Notes: generated from the letters alone by a model not told the origin. Numbered from the stretch's first letter, positions 42,341 to 54,497 are shown. The stretch is DNA of 64,000 bases from Diplolepis rosae (GCA_030998225.1 JAPYXD010000522.1:2666001-2730000); one strand, 5' to 3'. Made by a program: numbers and translations.

Positions 42341-45294
42341 GCATGTATTTCTTTCATTTTTGATTATTTTTTTTGTGACTTTTTGAATAAACGAAAATTG
42401 GAACGTATGATCGAAAAATTCTTTTTCTCCATTTGAAGATCTACAATTTCAGTGTCGACCATTTTTTCATAGAAGTTGTATCTTTTGTTTATCAAAAAAT
42501 ATTATTAAAAATAGAAAGCAAGTATTACGTATAGAATATATTTCTTAAGGTTAATAAAGCCTGGAGTAAATGGAATTTCCTTCTTCACATAAAGTTGAAA
42601 ACAAAAGTAATTTGTATCTAAAGGACATGGAACACCGTGCGCGAAGCGCGACGTCAAAGTCGCGCTCAAACTTGCGAGCGAAGCGAGCCGCGCACAGTGA
42701 GTATGTGTCCGTCAAGCAGGTAAATTATTTATATTGAATTTAACAAACTTTTGATGTGTATGTATATTAGGAATCAATTAAATTTAATTATTATGTAATT
42801 CTGTCTGTAAATTAGAATCCGTAGGTACTTTATAAATGAATTTAGATAGTCTCATTGTAATGAATCTTGTGTATTCTGTTTTATTGTAGCGTTAATTTGT
42901 GTTTCACAAAACTTGTATGTCTAACATCTTGACAACAAGAGTAATTATGGAGAGAAAGCTAACATCCCGTGAAGCTGAGCTTTGCTTGTTTCAACTGTTC
43001 GTCAATGGAATCTGTACCAGCTTCTGTCGCACTCAACTACTATTGTATACATGTGATCCTCGTATTCCAAATCGTAAAAGGAACTAGAGAGTTGTATACA
43101 TCGTTCTGGGAATTTATATTTGGAAAATACTGTAAGCGTTGCTGTGTTATTCAGACATCGAAAGGAGAGAATGAAATGAAATTCTAAATCCGGGTTTTAG
43201 ACACAGAAAATGGGTTAATTGGACTAATTGGATCCCAACCTTATTTTAAAGTTTGAGGTGTTACATAGGGAAATAAAACTTCTACCTGTTTTCGGTAAAA
43301 AATTTGAAATTAATTTAAAATTTATTACTCTTTCTAAAACTATCTATAGACCTCATAACAGAGTCGTTATTATTGTCAGTAGCAGGTTTTTTTTAAGTAA
43401 CCTTTTCTTGTGTAATTAAAAAGTTGAATTAGTAAAAATTTAGAGAATATCGTTTTAAAGTTTGTATGTGTACAAATGTACATTAAACAACATTATATTT
43501 GACTTAATTTACATGACAAAATGTCGACCTGTAACGTGATCAGCAATAATCAAAAGCCGAAAATCAGTACAGTATAATTAAAAAATGACTTAATCAGCGT
43601 AACTTTCTCACGTTGCTCAAAACATATAAAATCTTCAAAATATTATTAAATTTAATATATAAAGGAAACTGAAATTTAATATAGATGTATTTTAATTTTA
43701 ATAAACCTGTATATCAGCTAAAATTAAATATATTGAAATATCAAACTTTTAACACACACATCAAAATTGAAACACTTATATTAAATTTAATATATCATTT
43801 AAATAGAAGTGTTTCCATAAAATGCATATTAAGAATTAATTTTCTGAATAATATAAATTGCAAAATAGTTTAGTGAAATTACCATTGTCAATAGTAACGG
43901 ACAATGAAGAGAGAATGACTTGAATATTTTGCAATCAAGTACTTCATGTATTGGAATATGTAGTACGTTGCCAAAATTCCCAATGGAAAAAATGTACTGT
44001 CGAGCGACGTCAGATACACCGAACGTTTCCGATATTGCCCGAGAATCAGTCCATGTGCTCGTTATGATTATTTGTAAGTACCCGATATAGTAATATATTT
44101 TGTTATATTTGAATGTGGCGGCTTTCTAGCTTACGATTTTTTCTAGCGGAGGGACTATCGAGCTTCTTCTCGCAAATCGTATAAGTTTTCACAGTTCAGT
44201 ATATAATGAAGTTGCTACACAGAGAAAATTTCATACTAAATATTACAATGCTCGCACCATAACAGCGGACCACACAGAAATTATCAGAAAAATTAATTTG
44301 AACATGTGTAAAATCACCATGTACGATGTCCGCTTTCGTAACGTTCCATTGTAATTTTTCCTTTCTTGTCACACATATTTTATTATTCACAATTTTTGCT
44401 ACCGAGCATGCTGTAGAACACAGTAAAGTGTCAAGTTTTTTGATAGAAACTATGGTAAAATTTATAAGTCACTTTCAAAAAGAAATATTTGATAGTAAAG
44501 AATATTGTATATTGAAAGACTCCATAGTAAAATTAAGAATATATCTTTCAAATTCTCACAAAAACTCCAGAAACACGCTTTCACGTAATGCAATAGTTCA
44601 TAGAATAATTAATAAATTATTCACCGTTTTAAGCAGATAAAATTGGCGAGATTTTTGAAATTAGCGCGAACTGTATGGCATGGTGGTCACGTGACCGTTC
44701 AACTTTCACGCATATCATAAGGTAGCGATTATCTATGATAGTGTACCTGGCCTTCTGCGGATGGTGAAATGATTTAAAACAAGATATTCAACTTGATCAT
44801 CCCAGAGGATCGATATGATTATCTTGGCACAGAACATGATTCAGCCATGTCCCTTATTAAATATGGCGTTGGACCCGTAGTTTCGATGGGCTGACACGGC
44901 TCATGCGTTTCCGCGCAGGGAGCAGCCGTACGCTGGAGACGCTATGCTTTTCACAGCAGAGCCGTGTCCAGGCACGGCAGAGCAGGTCCCCAATACTTTT
45001 AAGTGGTGCGCACGACCATTTTCATGCTTGTCCCCACTTCCACATGTAATGAGATTTGCGCTGGCTCATTCGATGTTCCTGCACAGATTGGTTTTTTTAA
45101 TTCGCTTTTAATAAAATAACTAATCCATATTCTTAAATAAAGAATTTAGAGATCTGAAAGTAATTGAATGTTTGCAGCAAGGTCATCGGAAAACTGAAAG
45201 GTATGTGTTGTTTGAACATGCCCAATTCATAAACTTAAAAATCCACTGTCATTTGATAATTAGCATCTCTTTTGATATTTCGTAATATTGAGAT
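42341..45294. other. Spacer without recognisable genes
   Basis: 42635-42705 is a GC-rich palindromic patch (GTGCGCGAAGCGCGACG). 43620-43830 holds TTAAATTTAATAT repeats. Open frames at 44326-44640 and 43228-43419 are AT-biased and unrecognised. 44850-45060 is GC-richer and unexplained. Confidence 0.4.
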
Positions 45295-45567
45295 AATAGT
45301 ATAATATGTGCCTAGGCACACAATGAGGGTGATTGCGTGGCGAGCGACAATGTTCGCAGGAGATCGAAGCCAAGGCGTAGTCGAGGCGTAGGTGAGGCAT
45401 AGTCGATGCGTAGTCGAGGCGTAGCCAAGACGTAGCTCAGGCCCTGTTAACTCAATGGTAGAAATATGAAGAAGCACAGCGCCAACAGTTGGCCGGAACT
45501 TGAACTAGAAGTATCAATGTGTGGCGTATGTATGTTATATATGCATTGTATATTTGTTAGAAGTTTT

Positions 45568-45714
45568 AAAATTGACTATAATGATCAGTAAAATGGATAA
45601 ACTAAGTGGAAAACACGTATAAAAATACAGAAAGTTTAAGAAATAAATTTTCTGATATTTTTATACATTTTTTCACTTATTTTATTCATTTTACTGATCA
45701 TTATAGTCAATTTT
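45568..45714. repeat. Foldback MITE nested in P-like copy 1
   Basis: AATTGACTATAATGATCAGT at the left and its mirror at 45693-45711; arms about 38 bases around a 70-base loop. Confidence 0.65.
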
Positions 45715-45764
45715 TCAAATTATCAGACAATGTAATATAAATAAAAATATTAAAGAATTTGATT

Positions 45765-46052
45765 CCCATCTTTTTCAGGCAACAACACTGAAGGCACTAT
45801 TTTTTTTTTAAACACATTTCGCGGGCCACATAAATAATCCTGATCGCGAAAATGCTAATAACACACTCGATAGCCGCTCTTGTGAATTTCTTCGTAGGTT
45901 AGGTTCTTCAACAGTGGGTTTGACACTGCCTCTAACCACAACAAACCCTGCTTTTCGTCCTTGGGGAACTGGTGATGCTTCGCGTGACGAGACGAAGCAC
46001 ACCCAGGAACAACACACCTCGAATTATTGAAAATCACCTTCCTTGAATTCAT
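45765..46052 (-). pseudogene. THAP-domain relic of a P-like transposase
   Basis: From ATG 46052: the zinc-binding CVVPGC (C-x4-C), HQFPKD, then W in GLLWLEAV, and RVC-x-stop-HF, i.e. the C-x2-H pair with an in-frame stop at 45857-45855 as its second spacer residue, then RDQDYLCGPRNVFKKKIV and PSVLLP, matching the AVPT/S box that closes THAP domains. The catalytic region is missing. THAP domains bind DNA at P-element ends; this one is broken by one stop and by truncation. Confidence 0.8.
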
Positions 46053-46798
46053 TTTCCGCTGTTTGCAGTTTTTCACGTTTGTTGACATTCGTGCAATGCA
46101 GTGCGACGAGGACCAAACGATTATATGCGAGGACGGACGCACACTTAGGCGAGCGGGGTGGGGTGCAGCGGGGCCGACACGTAGCGCCAACAGTTGGCCG
46201 CAACTTGTACTACGCCTAAAATAATAATCATAATTCTTCATATTCATCCATTAGAGTTTACAGGGCCTGACGTAGCTGAGGCAAAGCCGAGACGAAGTCG
46301 AGACAAAGCCGAGACGAATCCGAGGCGCGATCAGTCCTGCGAGCATTGTCGCGAGTCTCGCAATGTCCCGAATTGTGTGCATTGGCACATATTCTATTTT
46401 ATGTGACTGTGGTGCGGATACGAGTTTTTATGCATACATTGGAATTTAATCTAGTACTTATTGTAGGTCTTTGCTGCGCTAGTTGTACGAAGCGGGCGCA
46501 AATTGGCGACTAGTCCCGGCCATTTTGATTTTATCGGTCTTGTGTAGTAGTCAGTGCTAACGCTGTACGAAGAAGAAGAATAAGAAATAGATTGCGTTCC
46601 GCTGTACGAAGAAAAAGTGAGCAGAAGAAGAATAAGAAATAGATTGCGTTCCGCTGTAAGACTATAATGCACATGCGCAGTTCAATTTCTACATTGTATT
46701 CCTCTGTAACGGAATATACAACATTGCTTTACTCTCAGCTGTAACGGAAAAACGAGTTTCCGCGGCTGAGGCACATAAAAATATATGTATATTATATA

Positions 46799-47320
46799 TA
46801 TGTATCGTAAAATAGCATTATAACTCATGAATGAGGCAGAATAAACACTCAAAATGTTTTTATCCTTATTCTACGTTAAAAATAACGTTAACTTGTCATT
46901 GAAATATGCAATAATTTTATTTATTTGCGCTAAAAATTATAAAAACATAATACCTGTCATTGAAGGCAGTGCAGTGGTTCATCACTTTCCATGTCTTCAC
47001 CGTCAGGATTGACTATTTGTTAGAGTGAGATGGAAGTATAGTTGTGTCTCACTCTAACCAATGGTCAACTTTAACGGAGACGTTCCACAAAAGGTGAACC
47101 ACTGCACTGCCTACAATGACAGGTATTACGTTTTTCTAATTTTTAGCGTAAATAAATAAAATTATTGCATATTTTAATTACCAGGTAACGTTATTTTCAA
47201 CGTAGAATAAGGATAGAAACATTTTGAATGTTTATTTTGCCTCATTCATGAGTTATAATGCTATTTTACGATAGCTTTACGATAGCTTTATGCTACAGCG
47301 TAAAGCTACCGTTCAGCCAG
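46799..47320. mobile_element. Palindromic MITE with about 200-bp arms
   Basis: Left arm from ATCGTAAAATAGCATTATAA (46803), right arm its mirror ending at about 47272, then a right tail CGATAGCTTTA(x2), GCTACCGTTCAGCCAGTTCG that has no left counterpart, so the left end is truncated. Core ACCTGTCATTGAAGGCAGTG is shared with 36909-37312. It abuts the transposase fragment at 47325. Confidence 0.7.
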
Positions 47321-47324
47321 TTCG

Positions 47325-47838
47325 CTAGGGAACAAAGCCATTGAGCCAGAAATGAGCTTCATCGCTGAAGATGATTTTCCGATGAAATTCTTCATTTTCT
47401 TCAAGCTTTGCCAGAGCCCAATTGGAGAATTTTCGGCTTCAAAAAATGAGCAAGTGGCTTTAGTTCTTGACTCAATTTAATCTTGAAAGCATGTAGGCCA
47501 AGATCTTTTCGCATAATACGCCACAGTGTCATTTGAGCAATGCCTAATTCTTGAGAACGACGTGGAATCGACTGATTTGGCTCATTTTGAATCGATGCAC
47601 TTACGGCTGCGATTATTTCTTCGCTTTGAGCAATACGACGTCTTTTTGGCACCGGAACGTCTAATAGTGTAAATTTGGTCTCGAATTTATCCACTATAGC
47701 ACGCACAGCCTGTCGGGTGGGACGATTATTACAACCAAAAATTGGAGTAAGCGCTCTTAAAGTTGCGACCACCGACTCAGAATTTCGGTAGTAATTTTTA
47801 ATAATTTCCAAACGTTGCTGGTTCGTGAAATTTACCAT
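47325..47838 (-). pseudogene. N-terminal half of a Tc1/mariner-type transposase (DD41D-like)
   Basis: ATG 47838 opens 145 codons: VNFTNQQRLEIIKNYYRNSE (first HTH), FGCNNRPTRQAVRAIVDKFE, VPKRRRIAQSEEIIAAVSAS, SIPRRSQELGIAQMTLWRIM (second HTH). After a frame break, 47400-47340 gives FHRKIIFSDEAHFWLNG with the first catalytic Asp. The rest is cut off by the neighbouring MITE. HTH style and FSDEAHF resemble the DD41D copies at 1 and 4545, which lack this half. Confidence 0.8.
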
Positions 47839-50050
47839 GATGAAAATGTTGACTTTAACTAACGTTTTGATTTTATTTATTTTTTTATTTTTACATGCGA
47901 TTTTTTAGTGTATTTTACAATGGACCATAGTAAAATATAACAATAAAGGAACGTTGAATTTCATTATAAAGCTTAGAAATTTTTTGTCGGAACAAGGCTG
48001 TATTTTATTATATTTTATAGCATTTCTTTAACGTTTCATATCATTCTCATCATCCCGTAAATTACAATGTACCCTACTGAAGTTTATGAATGTGTGCGTT
48101 TAGGTTAAGTTGCGTTAAATTAGTATTTGAGCGTGTATTGGTATGTTTACTATTTATATTCATACGTTTACACGTGTAAGTTTACATATGTAAGTATGTA
48201 ACTATGTTTAATAGTAACAGTAAATACTAAATCTAATAAAAATTATGGCAAAATTTACGAATGACTGAATTTTTTCTATTATGGAGGTGCAGTTCTCTAT
48301 TTTTGATAGGAAAAGTTATAAATATGGTTCTACTATCACCAAAAGAATATGGTAATTCGGTTAGACAAAAAATGTGACTACTATTGTCTTTTGCAAATTT
48401 AAAATTCTGTTTTAGGAATTAATGAAACATTTATTAGGTTTACTTCAATATAATTCGTTCAATGTGTCGATCACGATTTTATTATTTCAAGAAATAAAAC
48501 TTGCTTTTGTTTTTAGGCACAAGTACAACTATTTCACCATTTTCTCCAATATTATTAGTAAATCCATAGTTTAATATTCAAAATACAATAGTAATTTCTA
48601 AAAAACTGAAGTTATATCCTCTTTTTCTATTGATTTTAGTAATAATAAATATAATAATACTAAATTTTACAATGAATAGTTTCTTCGTGTGATATTAAAA
48701 AAAATTTATTAATACTTGCATAACCATATTAGAAAGGATTGAGCAACATAAGCTCCTGTGATTTATTGCACTAAAATCGCACTAATAAAAACAATCATTA
48801 ATCACGATGATTTTTTTTTCTCGTAAACACTTTTGTAGGAGGAATTCACACATGATTATTGTTCTGGTATTTGAATTGAACACGCATATAATGCTTACAC
48901 TGAAAAAAATGTATGCGAAAAATTCAACTAAGAACCCAAAGTAAAGTGAAGACTAGTAAATTTAAATACTTTTTAAATTAAATTAATCATTATTTCTTAA
49001 TAAATAATACCATTTTTACAGTTTAAAATGAATAGTTAAAATTCGTCATGTATGTATAGTTGAATCAATAACAGCAGTTTAGTAGTAGATCTGATTTTAT
49101 CGGTTTAGTAACAATAACTAAATCTGTCGTTCAATTACGAGTGTGAAGTTTGATTTTGTGTTTTTTAAAAAAAAAACAATGAAAAAATTCGAAATTCCAA
49201 TAACAGTTTCTGATAATTCTCATAAATCTCTACTAATTATCCTCATAACATTTTTCGATTAAACTAAAATTAGGAAAGTTACAGTATGTTAAAACTTGAA
49301 AAAAGTCAATATCTAAATTACATTTTCCAGTTAAATTATACGAAATTCCAAAAAAACGTTATGATACAAAATTGTTTACTATATAAATATCTACAAGTTT
49401 GAACTGCAACATTTTTTCATAAGATGTATATTTTTCATTTGAATTATAAAAAATACTATTGAAAATCCAAAATTCAAACACAGTCACAGTGCCGAAAGGT
49501 TATAAGATTGAAATTTAATTGAGTTGAATGTTCTGATACCTGTGTCTAGAAATTATAAAAATTGTAACAGGAATAATTTTACGTTTCTTTGGAGTTTTTA
49601 ATGCAGATACAAAGTGTTAAATATTTTGATATCCGTATATGGAATTATGAAACTTGTAACAGAAATAATTTTACATTTTTGGGTAAATGGAATTTAGTAC
49701 AGTTACATATAAACTGAAAATTTTTGTTAAAGTATTGCAATTTGTTGATAAATTTGATGAAAGTCAATAAAATACGATAAAATTCTGTTACAGTTTGACA
49801 GTTTGAAGATACGTTTTTTGAAAACTCAATGTTACGTTACATAATATTTTTAAAAAATTGTTTTGCAAACCCCTTTTGTTCACAATTTAAAAAAAAAATT
49901 AAAAAAAACATCATCAATGTCGTTAAATCTTAATGTTGACTTTGTAATATAACAATTTGGTAAAAATCCCGAGCATTTACAACATTGTAAATTTTTTAAA
50001 AATTGACATGAAAAGTGTATTTTCGAATTGTATAAAAATAAACAGTTTTA
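47839..50050. other. AT-rich spacer with one interspersed repeat
   Basis: 49195-49480 repeats 17450-17755 (TAAATCTCTACTAATTATCC, ATGATACAAAATTGTTTACT). 49137-49160 carries GAGTGTGAAGTTTGAT. No coding content seen. Confidence 0.5.
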
Positions 50051-50475
50051 AAACCGAATTTTCAATCAGAATTAATCCGATTTATTCCGACCTCGGATTT
50101 ATTCGGATTGAAAACTTAGTTTTGTATTAGTTCAGATTCATTCGGATTCTTGCCTCGTATTAGGTACAATCGACTTTTTATCGTTTTTCATCAAACGAGA
50201 TAAAAAAGGTTTTTTGGATTGGTTCCGAATGATTCGCATTGACTCGGAGACAGATATCGGAGTGAATCGGCATAGTTCTGATTGTCTCGGAATGAATTCC
50301 TATCCGATACTTTCGCCAGGGTAGTTAATCAGTGAAATATACTGGTCAAGAGTGAAATTCGAAGGTCAAACAGTGAGTTTCCTCAGTGATATGAGTTAAA
50401 TTTCACTGATTCTATATGGAAGACTTATAACATTCGAAACCGTGGTTTTTCACAGTTTGTATTTAGGGAGTGAGA
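50050..50475. repeat. CTACCCTGGCGAAAG repeat end and AATCAGT fragment
   Basis: 50070-50325 contains several TCGGAATGAATC/ATTCGGATT units and ends CTTTCGCCAGGGTAG, which looks like a MITE terminus; no left end found. 50326-50475 has TCAGTGAAAT units and TGTATTTAGGGAGTGAG, a remnant of the AATCAGT MITE. Confidence 0.45.
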
Positions 50476-50694
50476 AAATGGATTTGTTTGCCCTGCACGG
50501 GGCAATAAAATCTACTTTATGACCCGCTAGTACAAAAATCTTCTTTTTATCTTACTCAATTTTCATTTTTATCGTATATATTTTCTATACCATTAATTAT
50601 TATAATAAATTCTATTAATTTTATGCAATAAATTACTTCATGTACGTATCTATAAAATCATCGTTACAATTCAATAAAAATAAATTAATACATA

Positions 50695-50976
50695 CACTGT
50701 TAGAAATTTCTACCGTAATTTCCCCAAACACGTGACTGGAGTTTTATTCAGAGTTTCGTAAAATTGAGATAAAATTCCTTTTTAGTGTATTTAAGAAACA
50801 ATTTCTTAATTTTCAATTAAGTTGATTTTCACAATATTAAGAATAATTTCGGTAAATTCAATAAATGTTTGTCAATTTTAAGATACTTTTACTCAAAAAC
50901 ATTATAAATATCCTCAAATTTGACGTCACCTTTATAACATAAAAATTTGGTAAATTTCCGAACATTTCTAATAGTG
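50695..50976. mobile_element. 282-bp MITE with CACTGTTAGAAAT ends
   Basis: CACTGTTAGAAATTTCTACC at the left and mirrored AACATTTCTAATAGTG at the right, TA on both sides. Fragments at 10704-10990, 14270-14403, 19040 and 21870. Confidence 0.75.
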
Positions 50977-53089
50977 TATTTAATTTACTAATTTGCCTGA
51001 TGTATATAAATAGTTTAATAGGCTTATAAAATTACATAATGTCTATTGTGTAAACTCAATAATTTGAAATAAATATTTCAACATATAGATATGTGAATAA
51101 TCTTCGACTCACCAATCCTTATATCAATTAAAGCGAATAACGTCGTAGGATTCTGCTCCACAAGGATTAAACTTCTTAACGAGCGTAAATTATCTTTATC
51201 ACAATCACGACTCTAATCACCATTTTATCGCTCACTACGTCCGGGAAATTCTTTGAAAATTTTATTTTTCATCGATTAATGAATGAAAATTTAGTAACAG
51301 AATTCCTTTTTTTTTTGCATGAAAAAATTATTGTATCGGGGATTAAGCTGCTGACGACAATCATATGAAATAGTTATTAGATACTAATCAATCAACCGCA
51401 GATTTTTGGGTAAAATTATTGTATTATGTGTAAAGATTGTTACGATTAAAATATCTCTAAGATCTGCATTAATGTCTTGTAAAGTATCCATCCACTGCAC
51501 AATGTTAATTTTCACTTTAGTTTTGCAAAATGCTTGCAACTTTTACATTCTTGAGTAAGCTTTAATATATTTTTCTCCCAAGAACTCTAGCAATTTTATA
51601 AATTTTTAAGTAAAATCATTACTTTTTCTGATAAAAAGTTATTTTCTGTGATTTCGTCTTTTTGAAGTGAGAGTATGCGAAGTAAAACATTTTCTCTACT
51701 TTTCTTGATATTTTCCTCTTTTTCTTATTTTTTTCACTTTTACACATTCTTTCTAGGAATTTTGCCTTATTCACTTATTTCTTCACATTTTATTAATTAG
51801 ACTTTTATCTCGTTCTCCATATTCTTATTCTTTCATCACAAGGAAAGTGTCTCCAAAAAATAATAGCAGGATTCAAGTTCTTCGTATAGAGGATAAGTAT
51901 TCATTTTAATGTGTTTACGAAAGTTTTATTGATCTTCTTTATTCAAATGCAAATTAACAGTATATTAGTCTCGAACTGAAGTTTCTGGAGGACAATTTTT
52001 CTTCAGTTCCCTTAACACTTTTCACTAAACTTTCATCTCCATAATGTCTTGCTAGTTTTTAATTATTATTCTTTAAATTTTCAATAAAATTCTGTCTTCC
52101 ATTTTTTAATTGAAAATGAATTTTCAAATAATCTGGTATAATTAATTTGATGCTGATAATTCAGATTCATAATGAAATACTTCCTAATGAATAAAATAAA
52201 TTTTTGGGTACATTACTTGTCCATCCCTTGAGGTGGAGACTTGTCTGAAGCGCTTCTCACGTAATTTGATCATTCATTTTTTGTTTAATTAATAAGAAAT
52301 GTTCTCGATGTGACACTAAATACGAGCCGGTTGTTCATGTGTCAACTAACGGCGACGAATTGTGCCCGCGATCTCGTAGCCCAAACCACGTTTTCCAGCT
52401 GTGGCCTTACTTAGAACCTGCGCTTTGCTCCGTTATTTGCCCTCTCTCTCTTTTTTAAACTCTGCTTTTCTCTCACAACTTACCTATTCTCTTCATTTCT
52501 GTGAATTGCAGCATTTCTTTTCCGTATTTTTATTACTTTTCTTTTGGCAGCGTTTTTTTGCAGTAACTCACATTTTTATCCAAAATGCATGATTTTTAAA
52601 AGTATTTTTATTATTTACGCTATTATTAATATAAACTTCATTTCAAACGAGTTTTTAATGAAAATAAAACGCCTTTTCGATTATCAAAGGTCATTTACAC
52701 ACTCAGAAAAATATTTGGTTGAAAGAAGTGAAGAAATTGTTTGAAGTACCTGTGTGGAAAAATTTAATGGTGCTTTAACTTAACTTAACTTTAACTCGTC
52801 AAAAATCAATAATGACACAAATAATAATCACACGAAAACAAAACGTAAACAATTATCCGGAGAAACCACGCTGATCTGTCTTAGTTTTCATAAAATTCCC
52901 ATAATTTAAAAAAAATTTGTATGAAGTTTTTATAAATAAAAATAAATAAAATTTTTATCATTTTATCAAAATTTTCATCATTTGTATAAAATATTTCATA
53001 CATTTTTATCAAAACTAGAATTACTATGGCGATTATAATTAATATTTATAAATATCAATATTCAAATATTGTTGATGTTCTTAGTTGGC
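50977..53089. other. Spacer with a GC-richer, pyrimidine-rich patch
   Basis: 52325-52500 is GC-richer than its surroundings (CGACGAATTGTGCCCGCGAT) followed by pyrimidine-rich sequence. Possible promoter or 5' exon of a minus-strand gene, unproven. No frame of note. Confidence 0.35.
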
Positions 53090-53180
53090 TTTAGGGTCCA
53101 GAAAAAATGTAACTCAAGGTTTCATGTTTTCAAACGTTTCGACTTAGATTGGAGTCCTCATCAGTGATAATTTATTTCTA
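53090..53180 (-). ncRNA. Hammerhead-like motif, copy 2
   Basis: Minus strand 53164-53136 reads CUGAUGAG, GACUCCAAUCUAAGUC, GAAAC: both invariant boxes intact and a 4-bp stem II (GACU/AGUC). Flanks AGAAATAAATTATCA (5') and CTGGACCCTAAAGCCAACTA (3') recur at copies 1 and 3. Stems I and III are not evident. Confidence 0.4.
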
Positions 53181-53204
53181 TAAAAAATACAAAGGAAGAA
53201 ACTT

Positions 53205-53565
53205 AAAAAATTTGCACGTGTGACCGATGAACATTGTTGTAAAAAATGATATAAGAGAATTGCGAGTGTGAAACTATAAAATTGGTCTAAATAACTAAAA
53301 TTGCAAAAAAATGAAACTGTAACAAACCAAATATTTCTGTAAAAATACTGGGGGGAGAACATTAAAGAATTGCACGTGTGACAGATAAACATTGTGGTAA
53401 ACCGATATAAATGAATTATACATGTGAAACTATAAAATTGGTCTAAATAACTAAATTTGCAAAAAAATATAAAAACTATGCAAAAGAATTTTTTCTATAA
53501 AAATCCAAAAAAATTGCACGTGTGACGGATAACCATTGTAGAAAACGATATAAATCAATTCAACA
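53205..53565. repeat. Tandem repeat, about 150-bp unit, 2.3 copies
   Basis: TTGCACGTGTGAC(C/A/G)GAT starts at 53211, 53370 and 53513; the AAACTATAAAATTGGTCTAA segment occurs at 53270 and 53422. Lies immediately upstream of hammerhead-like copy 2 on the minus strand. Confidence 0.65.
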
Positions 53566-54497
53566 AAGAACGTCAACAATATTTGAATATTATTACTAAG
53601 GGTCGATATAAGTCCTGTTTCATTATTATAAATATCAATTATCAATAATCATAATCAATATTTAATAATAAAAATGATTAATAATTTTATTATGTTATAT
53701 TTCATAATTAATATTGATAAGTATTTATAATTGATATTCAAGGAAAATAAATAATCCTAATGATAATTCCATAATAATAATAATACTCACGAGTAAAAAC
53801 CCCCTCGTATTTTTCATCAGAATAAAAGTTACCCCGAAACGAAATAAATGTCATTTATTTTGATCAGAAATTACTACGTATTTATGAAAATACTTAAAAT
53901 AAATGTTTTTTTCCCTTTGTCTCAAATTTCATGGGATTGAGAGAAAGTATGTGCAGAATAAAAACTATGCTCTTTGTTATATTATATTTAAAGTCCTTGA
54001 ATATGACAATTTTAAATTTCTCTACATTCTGTGCCTAGAAAATCTAAACCCAGAAAATCCGACATCAAAAGTTGCGACATATCATTATTCACTTGTCGAT
54101 AATTATGTTAACAGGTTTTCCAAGCATGCATACAATTTTTGTTTGCTTGTCAAAAAATGCCTGTGGGAGTTACACTTTGAATTGTCTTTTACAGTTATGG
54201 CTTATTAGTTAAACTTTATATTCTCCAAGTTCTAAACGCCATGCTCAGGAATTAGAGGACAAATTTCTGCAGAAACTTCAGAGGGTCCAAGAGTTTCACA
54301 AACTATGCAATTGTACCACCTAGAACTTCATTGCTCTGTTGGATTTTCTAAGTAATCCGATTTCACGTAACGATACCCCGAGTGAAAGCAGAAACCGCAT
54401 CCTGAGTATGGTTATTGGTTTATGTATTCCATAATTTAATAGAATCCAACTAAACCTAGCTAGAAAGTTATTTTAACTGAAAACTTGAAATTATTCT
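53566..54497. other. AT-rich spacer, nothing recognised
   Basis: Open frame 53903-54208 is AT-biased and unlike any family I know. Confidence 0.45.

Larger units (their letters stand above)
45438..46269. mobile_element. P-like non-autonomous element, copy 1
   Basis: Perfect 8-bp duplication ACGTAGCT at 45430-45437 and 46270-46277. Ends CAGGCCCTGTTAACTCAATG and, mirrored, CAGGCCCTGTAAACTCTAAT; AATATGAAGAA is mirrored further in. A direct repeat AGCGCCAACAGTTGGCCG lies near each end (45479 and 46184), a candidate transposase-binding site. It carries a THAP-domain relic and a 147-bp foldback (45568-45714). Length 832 bp. Confidence 0.88.
45295..46778 (-). mobile_element. AGGCACAT repeat family, copy D, split by a P-like element
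   Basis: TAATATGTGCCTAGGCACAC at the left; GCTGAGGCACATAAAA at the right. Contains the 12-bp minisatellite (CGTAGTCGAGG and variants, 45372-45437, continuing 46270-46330). The P-like element at 45438-46269 cuts the minisatellite, with its 8-bp duplication taken from one repeat unit. A local duplication of the GAAGAAGAATAAGAAATAGA tract lies at 46570-46655. Confidence 0.85.

Noticed and set aside
44326..44640. 104-codon frame as a gene
   Set aside because: Low-complexity, AT-biased composition and no match to any family I know.
46027..46224. 65-codon plus-strand frame in the P-like element
   Set aside because: Antisense shadow of the THAP coding region.
45372..46330. Coding interpretation of the GAGGCGTAGTC repeats
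   Set aside because: Twelve-base units with variable copy number in a non-coding repeat family.
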